From the NCBI GenBank assembly GCA_030151145.1, contig JASLEL010000076.1, positions 1 to 8,654 of the forward strand: a stretch of 8,654 bases of DNA, read 5' to 3'. This document shows, in pieces, positions 1 through 5,069 of this stretch. Source of the DNA: Aquirhabdus sp. (GTDB lineage: Bacteria; Pseudomonadota; Gammaproteobacteria; Pseudomonadales; Moraxellaceae). Below the pieces are notes generated by a model. It searched no databases. It had not been told where the DNA came from and was given only the letters and a program-made list of their open reading frames with translations. A program made the translations under genes and the position numbers. Within the stretch, counting starts at the first letter, position 1; every line of letters starts with the position of its first letter.

Positions 1-493
1 CTGTCGTGATCTCAGACGCATCAGCAGTGTGCCGATCATCATGATTACTGCCCGCATCGAGGAAATCGACCGCCTCTTGGGCCTTGAGATGGGTGCGGAT
101 GACTATATCTGCAAGCCGTTCAGTCCGCGTGAAGTGATGGCCCGGATCAAGGCGATCCTGCGTCGGGTGCCTTTGGCCGATCAAGCCGGTCATTTGACCA
201 ATATGGCGCAGTCGCCGCTGCAACTGGATGACAGCCGTTTTGAAGCGCGCTATCACAATCAGCTCCTGGAGCTCACGCCCGCAGAGTTCAGACTGCTCAA
301 GGCACTGAATGATGCCCCCGGCCGGGTTTTTCAGCGGGACCAACTGATCAATCGGGTGTATGACGATCAGCGGATCATTACCGACCGCACGATCGACAGT
401 CACATCAAAAATCTGCGACGCAAGCTGGCTGCGATCTCGCCTGAAGATGTGATTCGCTCGATTTATGGTGTGGGCTATAAGCTCGAACTGTAA
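1..493 (+). CDS. baeR: BaeR-like OmpR-family response regulator, 5' end missing
   Basis: The reading frame is open from base 2 to the TAA at 491-493, so 163 C-terminal residues are present of about 240 expected for BaeR. What is seen: the end of the receiver domain, with the Thr of the PIIMITA strand and the switch Lys in GADDYICKPFSPREV, then a linker and an OmpR-type winged helix (LTPAEFRLLKAL, recognition segment RTIDSHIKNLRRKL, terminal hairpin IYGVGYKLEL). The phosphoacceptor Asp lies off the window. The stretches IEEIDRLLGLE and DDYICKP match BaeR far better than generic OmpR/CpxR members as I remember them. In the known family, BaeR is phosphorylated by the membrane kinase BaeS and activates envelope-stress and efflux genes (spy, mdtABC). 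The kinase gene is presumably just upstream. The GTG at base 29 is an internal Val codon, not the start. Family assignment is firm; orthology to BaeR is likely. Confidence 0.9.
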   Translation, partial: CRDLRRISSVPIIMITARIEEIDRLLGLEMGADDYICKPFSPREVMARIKAILRRVPLADQAGHLTNMAQSPLQLDDSRFEARYHNQLLELTPAEFRLLKALNDAPGRVFQRDQLINRVYDDQRIITDRTIDSHIKNLRRKLAAISPEDVIRSIYGVGYKLEL

Positions 494-703
494 TGGCAAC
501 ACGTCACACGGGGGACAGGAGCGCGACACGGGAAGGCGAATGGCTACTCACCTGATACAGGGTTATGAAGCAGCTACACATTTGGAGGTTCGGTCTACAG
601 TGTTCCTTGCTTTCTCCGCTTTTCCTGCAAACTGTAATGACATTTATTCGTTAATTTTTGCTCATAAATAAAAGACATTGGTGTCTTTTTTCGGAGTACG
701 AAC
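494..703 (+). promoter_or_regulatory. Spacer between baeR and the EF-hand gene
   Basis: This 210-base gap holds no convincing gene. The AT-rich part from about 633 to 690 probably carries the promoter of the EF-hand gene. ATGACA at 637-642 resembles a -35 box and CATAAA at 663-668 a weak -10, but the 20-base spacing is too long to be convincing. A sequence loosely like the BaeR box (CCTGCAAAC near 625-633) matches too few positions to call. No strong terminator follows baeR, so read-through into the next gene is possible. Confidence 0.35.
670..691 (+). promoter_or_regulatory. Hairpin with T tract abutting the EF-hand ribosome binding site
   Basis: AAAAGACA (670-677) and TGTCTTTT (682-689) form a perfect 8-bp inverted repeat around a TTGG loop, and the T run continues to 691. 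The ribosome binding site GGAG (693-696) starts only two bases later, seven bases before the ATG at 704. The stem is AT-rich, so as a terminator it would be weak. It could be a leaky terminator for baeR, an attenuator, a translation-control or stability hairpin, or a dimeric protein site in DNA. Confidence 0.5.
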
Positions 704-1705
704 ATGAGCAAGTTAACGACGCAGCAGCCCCGTTTAAAACACACATTACTCGTTGCAGTGATGATGTCCATGCTGAATACCACTGCGGTCTGGGCCGACC
801 AGCCAGCCCCAGCGGCAAGCGCGACGGCTGATCAAGGGCTGACCCGTGAGCAGCGCCATGCCCAGCATGAGCAGGAACGCATTGCCCGTCGCACGGCGGC
901 GTTCAATGAGGCCGATACCAGCCATGATGGTAAACTGACCCTGCAAGAGTGGCTGGCGTTTAAACCCAAGCGTCCGCATGATCGTGACGGTCGTGGGCCA
1001 GATCAGGTCCCGGATCAGGCCGAACGTCAGCGTCATGCCGAAGAGTGGTTTAAACGTGTCGACAGTAACCATGATGGCAAGATCAGTCTGGATGAGGCCA
1101 AAGCCGGTGCACCGCGTCTGGCCAAGCATTTTGATGAGATCGATACCGCACACAAAGGCTATGTCACCCCAGAGCAGTTAAAAGCATTCTTTGAGGCCAA
1201 AAAAGCCAAGTGGGAAAAGAAACGCGCCGAATGGGAAGCCAAAATGGTTCAGAAGCGCACGGAGGAATTCCATCGTGCGGACGCCAATCATGACGGCGTG
1301 GTCAATCTGGATGAGTGGCTGGCATTCAAGCCGGAGCATCCCGGTTTCTTTGGCCGGATCTGGCATCGCTGGTTCGGTCACCACCATCATCATGGCGATT
1401 TTGGTGGACCTGAAGGTTTTGGCGGTCGTGATGGTGACCGTGGCGGCGATCATGGTGATGGTCGTGGCGATGGCGAGCATCATGGTGGTTTTGGTCACCG
1501 TGATCAGGGTGAGTGGTTCAAAAAAGTGGATGCCAATGGTGACGGACAGATCAGTCTGGACGAAGCCAAAGCTTCTGCCCCTTGGATCGCACAACATTTT
1601 AATGAAATTGATACAGACCATAACGGCTTGATTAGTCAAGATGAACTGCGCGCCTACTTTAAGGCGAAGCATGACGAGTTCCATCGTAACCCGTCCGCGT
1701 CTTGA
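704..1705 (+). CDS. Exported protein with six EF-hand loops and a His/Gly/Asp-rich insert
   Basis: A 333-residue protein with GGAG at good spacing before its ATG. Residues 1-31 look like a signal peptide (basic start, LLVAVMMSML core, cleavage after AVWA), so a periplasmic location is likely. Five canonical calcium-type loops of the form DxNxDGxIxxxE start at residues 71, 120, 193, 276 and 303. A sixth at 147 is degenerate (Lys at loop position 5, Gln at 12) and probably does not bind calcium. The loops form two copies of one module: loop + EWLAFKP, spacer, EWFK + loop + EAKA, then HF(D/N)EIDT + loop + F. A charged helical linker lies between the copies (about 166-190). In copy two the spacer has grown to about 48 residues rich in His, Gly and Asp (221-268, with HHHHH at 226-230), which may bind Zn, Ni or Cu. 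Role unknown; calcium or metal sensing/buffering in the envelope is inference. Confidence 0.88.
   Translation: MSKLTTQQPRLKHTLLVAVMMSMLNTTAVWADQPAPAASATADQGLTREQRHAQHEQERIARRTAAFNEADTSHDGKLTLQEWLAFKPKRPHDRDGRGPDQVPDQAERQRHAEEWFKRVDSNHDGKISLDEAKAGAPRLAKHFDEIDTAHKGYVTPEQLKAFFEAKKAKWEKKRAEWEAKMVQKRTEEFHRADANHDGVVNLDEWLAFKPEHPGFFGRIWHRWFGHHHHHGDFGGPEGFGGRDGDRGGDHGDGRGDGEHHGGFGHRDQGEWFKKVDANGDGQISLDEAKASAPWIAQHFNEIDTDHNGLISQDELRAYFKAKHDEFHRNPSAS
899..1669 (+). repeat. Internal duplication of a three-EF-hand module
   Basis: Bases 899-1201 and 1265-1669 encode two copies of the same module. Similarity is visible at DNA level: GATCAGTCTGGATGAGGCC near 1080 against GATCAGTCTGGACGAAGCC near 1549, and GAGTGGCTGGC in both copies (near 948 and 1313). 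The second copy is longer because of the His/Gly/Asp-rich insert. Most differences inside shared blocks are synonymous or conservative, which fits selection on both copies. Confidence 0.75.
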
Positions 1706-1727
1706 TACGCTGAGGGATCTCGGGTAG

Positions 1728-1750
1728 CTGCCCGGGATGCTGCTGGGCAG
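1728..1750 (+). repeat. Inverted repeat after the EF-hand gene
   Basis: CTGCCC (1728-1733) pairs with GGGCAG (1745-1750) over an 11-base loop. It competes with an overlapping GGGTAGCTGCCC near-palindrome at 1722-1733. There is no T tract after it, so it is not a classical terminator. It may stabilise the 3' end of the EF-hand message or mean nothing. Confidence 0.35.
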
Positions 1751-1784
1751 GACCGGATTGGACTATAAGAGAGAGGATGCAGCG

Positions 1785-2123
1785 GTGAGTTTTTCACATT
1801 TAAGGTCAGTCGGTCCCCTAATGTCGATCATGATGGGCGTCTGTATGGCAGGTGCCGTACAGGCCGCGCCGCCCCCCAGCACCACGGCTAAAGCGGCAGC
1901 GCCCGTTGATCCCCTGGTACAGCAATACAAGTACAAGGCTCAATCTGTGCATGATGCCAAGTGGCTAAAGGCGCACCCCAATGCGCAGCCCAAAGGCTGG
2001 ATCAAGACCCTGCCGCATCGCTATCGGGTGGTCAAGGTTCATGGCAAGACGTATTACTTTGCCAATCACCATTACTATCAGCGTAGCGGCACTGGCTTTG
2101 TGGTGGTCAAACCGCGCTTCTGA
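1785..2123 (+). CDS. Small exported protein of unknown function (112 aa)
   Basis: I place the start at GTG 1785 because GAGAGGA (1771-1777) sits seven bases upstream. The longer in-frame ATG at 1737 has no such site and would bury the signal peptide. Residues 1-27 look like a signal peptide (PLMSIMMGVCMAGA core, cleavage after VQA). Then follow a Pro/Ala-rich stretch (28-45) and a Lys/His/Tyr-rich domain. The C-terminal part, LPHRYRVVKVHGKTYYF, NHHYYQR, then GFVVVKP, resembles the short beta-hairpin repeats of small periplasmic proteins of the DUF6515/RcnB type; this resemblance is from memory and unproven. It lies 79 bases after the EF-hand gene on the same strand with no U-tailed terminator between, so co-transcription is likely. 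Function unknown. Confidence 0.75.
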   Translation: MSFSHLRSVGPLMSIMMGVCMAGAVQAAPPPSTTAKAAAPVDPLVQQYKYKAQSVHDAKWLKAHPNAQPKGWIKTLPHRYRVVKVHGKTYYFANHHYYQRSGTGFVVVKPRF

Positions 2124-2125
2124 TT

Positions 2126-2154
2126 TAAGGATACGTGTTGCGGTTGCATCCTTA
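2126..2154 (+). repeat. Inverted repeat in the 3' untranslated region
   Basis: TAAGGAT (2126-2132) and ATCCTTA (2148-2154) form a perfect 7-bp stem with a 15-base loop, starting three bases after the stop codon of the 112-aa gene. It lacks a T tract and precedes the real terminator by 24 bases. Possible mRNA stability element. Confidence 0.4.
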
Positions 2155-2178
2155 TCCTGATATCCACGCTTAAGTGGC

Positions 2179-2213
2179 AGCTCATCATGATTGTTTTATG
2201 ATGAGCTTTTTTT
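2179..2213 (+). terminator. Strong rho-independent terminator
   Basis: AGCTCATCAT (2179-2188) and ATGATGAGCT (2198-2207) form a perfect 10-bp stem with a 9-base loop, followed by a seven-base T run (2207-2213). It ends the EF-hand/112-aa transcription unit. The minus-strand reading has no T tract after the stem, so it should work mainly in the plus direction. Confidence 0.9.
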
Positions 2214-2230
2214 GCTTGTGCGCAGGTATT

Positions 2231-2571
2231 TTAGTTTTGCGGTAGCATTTCGTCATGCGTCTCTGAACGCCAAAGCAGGACGTGGCCATTGCGCAGGACG
2301 AGCGTATCGACGGACGTGCCGCGCATACGGAGTGGTGACGTGCCTAAACTCATCGTGGAGTGACTTTCCGCTACGGCTGTCTTCTGATCGGGTGCAAGCG
2401 TGATTTTGTCGATCGTCACGTGATAGTCTTCGGTCCATTGCTCGCCGGGGTTTCGATGTCATAGTAATGTCGGACATCGTTCTCAGACAGGATGCGGTCT
2501 CCATCACCACCCCAGCCCGTGATGAATGGAAATACCCCGAGTAGCGCCCACTTTCTCAATTTTTTCCCCAC
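2231..2571 (-). pseudogene. Small exported-type protein gene broken by a frameshift
   Basis: On the minus strand, one frame opens at GTG 2571 (or TTG 2559, with GGGGA just upstream) and begins like a signal peptide: KKLRKWALLGVFPFITG, then GDGDRILSENDVRHYYDIETP. It stops at TGA 2418-2416. The second frame carries on smoothly as GEQWTEDYHVTIDKITLAPD and later LVLRNGHVLLWRSE, to the TAA at 2233-2231. The frames join at a run of four Cs (minus strand, 2450-2447). Adding one C gives ...IETPGEQWTEDY... and a continuous 113-residue protein. The second half hints at an NTF2/SnoaL-like strand pattern, but I do not recognise the family. The break is either a real one-base deletion or a sequencing error in a short homopolymer. 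It converges on the upstream exported-protein unit. Confidence 0.65.
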
Positions 2572-2597
2572 TTAATCGATGTATGGTGTACTGGAGC

Positions 2598-2618
2598 ATA
2601 ATCGGCTGTGCTGATTAT
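2598..2618. repeat. 21-base palindrome, possible operator
   Basis: ATAATCGGC (2598-2606) and GCTGATTAT (2610-2618) are complementary at eight of nine positions, with one G-T pair, around a three-base centre. It lies 27 bases before the presumed GTG start of the broken minus-strand gene, overlapping TATGCT on that strand, which could be its -10 box. Symmetry and position suit a dimeric repressor site or an RNA hairpin; no T tract follows. Confidence 0.4.
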
Positions 2619-2746
2619 TTAAGCTGCTTGCGGTTTTTTATCACCGATATGGGGAGTGGACACCGCCCTCAAGGTGGTCGGCGATCTTGTTGCCACCTTT
2701 CGTATGCTTTTCTTGGGAGAAATCTCAATTTGGCGACAGAATCCGC

Positions 2747-2752
2747 TACAAT
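2747..2752 (+). promoter_or_regulatory. Possible -10 box of the prpBC promoter
   Basis: TACAAT matches the sigma-70 -10 consensus at five of six bases and lies about 135 bases before prpB. No good -35 box stands at 16-18 bases; TTGGCG at 2730 is too close. If used, it gives a leader of about 125 bases that includes the upstream ORF. Confidence 0.35.
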
Positions 2753-2824
2753 ACAACGCCGCATTTGCTGTAAGTCCGCCTGACGTGACCCGTACGGCTT
2801 CTTCGTGATAGGGGAGAGCATGTG

Positions 2825-2893
2825 ATGGTGCGTCTGTGTCGTCGGCAAATCTATGTCCACACAAGAATGATAGGAGCCACCCGATGTCTTTGA
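2825..2893 (+). CDS. Possible 22-residue leader ORF overlapping the prpB start
   Basis: GGGGAGAG (2811-2818) is a very strong ribosome binding site with optimal spacing to the ATG at 2825. The ORF runs 22 codons (starts MVRLCRRQIY, ends GATRCL) to TGA 2891-2893, out of frame with prpB and ten bases past its start. A second ATG at 2820 is followed at once by TGA, a minimal start-stop ORF on the same site. The peptide is basic and resembles no family I know; its value may lie in the act of translation, which would coupling-open or block the prpB start. It could also be chance. Confidence 0.4.
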   Translation: MVRLCRRQIYVHTRMIGATRCL

Positions 2894-3768
2894 ATAGTGC
2901 AGGTCGCCGTTTCCGCGACGCCATTGCCGCCGAAAAACCACTGCAAGTGATGGGTACGGTCAATGCCTATGCCGCCATGATGGCGACGCAGGTCGGCTAT
3001 AAGGCCATTTATCTGTCGGGTGCTGGCGTTGCGAACTACTCCTACGGTCTGCCTGATCTCGGTATCACCTCCCTGGAAGACGTGCTGATCGATGCACGCC
3101 GTATCACAAGCCGGGTGGATACCCCGCTGCTGGTGGATATCGATACCGGCTGGGGCGGCGCATTCAACATCGCCCGTACCATCAAGGAAATGATCCGCGC
3201 CGGTGTCGCTGCCGTGCATATCGAAGATCAAGTGGCTCAGAAGCGCTGCGGTCATCGTCCGAATAAAGAAATCGTCGCCACCAGCGAAATGGTTGACCGC
3301 GTCAAAGCCGCCGTCGATGCCAAGACCGATGCCGACTTCGTGGTGATGGCGCGTACCGATGCGCTGCAGATCGAAGGTCTGCAAGGCGTGATCGACCGTG
3401 CCTGTGCCTTCGTCGAAGCCGGTGCCGATGCCATCTTCGCTGAAGCCATGACCGACATCACCATGTACAAGAAAGTCTGTGACGCGGTCAATGTCCCTGT
3501 GCTGGCGAACATCACCGAATTTGGCACCACCCCGTACTACACCCGTGAGCAACTGGGCGAGCAGGGCATCGCTATGGTGTTGTACCCGCTGTCCGGTACC
3601 CGTGCCATGCAGAAAGCAGCACTGGCTGTCTATGAAGCGGTACGTAAGGAAGGCACACAGGTCAATGTCCTCGACCTGATGCAGAAGCGCGATGAACTGT
3701 ACCAGTTCCTCGACTATCATTCCTACGAAGACAAACTGGATGCGCTGTTTAAAGCCGACAAGGTCTAA
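2884..3768 (+). CDS. prpB: 2-methylisocitrate lyase PrpB
   Basis: This cytoplasmic enzyme of the 2-methylcitrate cycle splits 2-methylisocitrate into pyruvate and succinate, with Mg2+. The ATG at 2884 is chosen because AGGAG (2872-2876) sits seven bases upstream and the resulting 294 residues match the usual ~295; the upstream in-frame GTG at 2836 has no ribosome site. The fold is the isocitrate lyase/PEP mutase barrel: metal-binding DIDTGWG with Asp85 and Asp87, HIEDQ at 112-116, and the active-site loop KRCGHRPNK with catalytic Cys122 (KRCGH at 120-124). MARTDAL at 155-161 and NITEFG at 209-214 are also conserved. KRCGH followed by RPNK is the PrpB signature and separates it from AceA. It is first in a two-gene unit with prpC, 92 bases apart. 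Propionate-responsive control is typical of the pathway, but no regulator gene is visible here. Confidence 0.96.
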   Translation: MSLNSAGRRFRDAIAAEKPLQVMGTVNAYAAMMATQVGYKAIYLSGAGVANYSYGLPDLGITSLEDVLIDARRITSRVDTPLLVDIDTGWGGAFNIARTIKEMIRAGVAAVHIEDQVAQKRCGHRPNKEIVATSEMVDRVKAAVDAKTDADFVVMARTDALQIEGLQGVIDRACAFVEAGADAIFAEAMTDITMYKKVCDAVNVPVLANITEFGTTPYYTREQLGEQGIAMVLYPLSGTRAMQKAALAVYEAVRKEGTQVNVLDLMQKRDELYQFLDYHSYEDKLDALFKADKV

Positions 3769-3793
3769 ATAAAATCAATCTTGAGATAGGCGT

Positions 3794-3822
3794 TCCGGCG
3801 CTTGCAGCCATGCAGAGCCGGA
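3794..3822 (+). repeat. Hairpin in the prpB-prpC spacer
   Basis: TCCGGC (3794-3799) pairs with GCCGGA (3817-3822), and inside it TGCA (3803-3806) pairs with TGCA (3811-3814) around a GCCA loop. No T tract follows, so transcription should continue into prpC. Such intercistronic stems often tune processing and relative message levels; here that is inference. Confidence 0.55.
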
Positions 3823-3860
3823 TTGCGATATAACAACATTCACCCAAAGGAAACATCAAC

Positions 3861-4991
3861 ATGGCAGAAGCAAAAGTACTCTCCGGTGCAGGCCTGCGCG
3901 GTCAGGTCGCCGGTAAAACCGCCCTCTCAACCGTGGGTAAAGAAGGCGCTGGTCTGACCTATCGTGGCTACGATGTGCGTGATCTGGCCGAACATTGCGA
4001 ATTTGAAGAAGTCGCTTACCTGATTTTCTTCGGCGAACTGCCGACTGCGGCCCAACTGGCTGCCTACAAAGCCAAGCTGAAAGGCCAACGCGGCCTGCCG
4101 CAAGCGCTGAAAACCGTGCTGGAAAACATTCCTAAAGACGCTCATCCGATGGATGTGATGCGTACCGGCTGCTCCATGCTGGGTAATCTTGAAACCGAGC
4201 AAAGCTTCGCTGAGCAACAAGACGCGGCAGATCGTCTCTTGGCTGCATTCCCGTCGATCATCACTTACTGGTATCGCTTCACTCATGATGGCGTGCGTAT
4301 CGAGACTGAAACCGACGACGACAGCATTGGTTCGCACTTCCTGCATCTGCTGACTGGCAACAAGCCGAAAGCGCTGCACGCACAGACCATGAACGTCTCG
4401 CTGATCCTCTATGCAGAGCATGAGTTCAACGCGTCGACCTTCACCGCACGCGTCTGTGCCTCGACCTTGTCTGATATGCATTCCTGCATCACTGGTGCGA
4501 TCGGCTCGCTGCGTGGCCCACTGCATGGCGGTGCCAACGAAGCCGCCATGGACATGATCGAGAAATTCACTAGCCCAGACCAAGCTGAACAAGAAATGCT
4601 GGCGATGCTGGCCCGCAAAGACAAGATCATGGGCTTTGGTCATGCCATCTACAAGGACAACGATCCGCGTAACGGCATCATCAAGCTGTGGTCCGAAAAG
4701 CTCAGCAAAGACGTCGGTGACACCGTACTGTATCCGGTCTCCGTCCGCTGTGAAGAAGTCATGTGGCGTGAGAAGAAACTGTTCTGTAATGCCGACTTCT
4801 TCCATGCGTCGGCCTACCACTTTATGGATATCCCGACCAAGCTCTTCACCCCGATCTTTGTGATGAGCCGTCTGACGGGTTGGGCTGCTCACGTGATGGA
4901 GCAACGTGCTGACAACCGCATCATCCGTCCAAGTGCTGAATATACCGGCCCTGAGCTGCGTCAAGTGACGCCGATTGCCCAACGTGGTTAA
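3861..4991 (+). CDS. prpC: 2-methylcitrate synthase PrpC
   Basis: Condenses propionyl-CoA with oxaloacetate to 2-methylcitrate, the entry step of the cycle whose last step is PrpB. AAAGGA precedes the ATG by about nine bases. At 376 residues it has the short citrate synthase form typical of PrpC (about 375-390), without the N-terminal extension of GltA. Catalytic residues are visible: His222 in GPLHGGAN, His261 in GFGHAIYK and Asp312 in NADFF, with the CoA/substrate region around IMGFGH and DPRNG (268-272). Y26-type motif GLTYRGYD (31-38) is standard for the family. PrpC and GltA enzymes overlap in substrate use, but the prpB neighbour makes methylcitrate synthase the clear choice. A terminator follows within 20 bases, so this is the last gene of the unit. 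Confidence 0.95.
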   Translation: MAEAKVLSGAGLRGQVAGKTALSTVGKEGAGLTYRGYDVRDLAEHCEFEEVAYLIFFGELPTAAQLAAYKAKLKGQRGLPQALKTVLENIPKDAHPMDVMRTGCSMLGNLETEQSFAEQQDAADRLLAAFPSIITYWYRFTHDGVRIETETDDDSIGSHFLHLLTGNKPKALHAQTMNVSLILYAEHEFNASTFTARVCASTLSDMHSCITGAIGSLRGPLHGGANEAAMDMIEKFTSPDQAEQEMLAMLARKDKIMGFGHAIYKDNDPRNGIIKLWSEKLSKDVGDTVLYPVSVRCEEVMWREKKLFCNADFFHASAYHFMDIPTKLFTPIFVMSRLTGWAAHVMEQRADNRIIRPSAEYTGPELRQVTPIAQRG

Positions 4992-5010
4992 TCAGGTCCG
5001 TTCATGAGAT

Positions 5011-5043
5011 AAAAAAATCCCCCGATTTCGGGGGATTTTTTTT
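5011..5043. terminator. Bidirectional rho-independent terminator
   Basis: A GC-rich stem (TCCCCCG at 5018-5024 with CGGGGGA at 5029-5035, ATTT loop) is flanked by a seven-base A run (5011-5017) and an eight-base T run (5036-5043). The A run reads as T on the other strand, so it can end both prpC, whose stop is 19 bases before it, and the convergent lipoprotein gene, whose stop is at 5070-5072. Confidence 0.95.
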
Positions 5044-5069
5044 ATGTGTGCCCAGCAATTATGGACTTG

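Larger units (their letters stand above)
2572..2824. other. Intergenic region upstream of prpB with several inverted repeats
   Basis: No gene is supported here on either strand. It separates the broken minus-strand gene from the prp unit and should hold promoters for both. Visible items are a palindrome at 2598-2618; AAGGTGG (2671-2677) paired with CCACCTT (2693-2699); a small TTTCT/AGAAA stem around 2710-2722; and a good -10-like TACAAT at 2747-2752. No regulator gene (prpR or GntR type) is adjacent. Confidence 0.6.

Noticed and set aside
593..633. Possible BaeR binding boxes
   Set aside because: TCTACAGTG and CCTGCAAAC each miss two positions of the TCTNCANAA box as I recall it; too weak to annotate.
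465..671. 68-codon open frame overlapping the end of baeR
   Set aside because: It starts inside baeR without a ribosome site, has no family-like features, and runs through the AT-rich regulatory spacer.
1378..1500. CAT/GGT-rich stretch as a microsatellite or CRISPR-like repeat
   Set aside because: It is in frame and encodes the His/Gly/Asp-rich insert; there is no regular repeat-spacer pattern.
2253..2510. 85-codon minus-strand frame overlapping the broken gene
   Set aside because: Its Arg-rich composition is typical of an out-of-frame shadow; the other two frames join into a coherent protein at the C run.
2526..2783. 85-codon plus-strand frame upstream of prpB
   Set aside because: No ribosome site, random composition, and it covers the palindrome and the likely prpB promoter.
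2836..2883. Upstream GTG extension of prpB by 16 residues
   Set aside because: No ribosome site before it, while AGGAG fits the ATG at 2884 and gives the usual family length.
2851..3720. Long minus-strand frame opposite prpB, and a similar one at 3927-4982 opposite prpC
   Set aside because: Antisense shadows of strongly coding GC-biased genes; His/Asp/Gly-rich composition without any motif.
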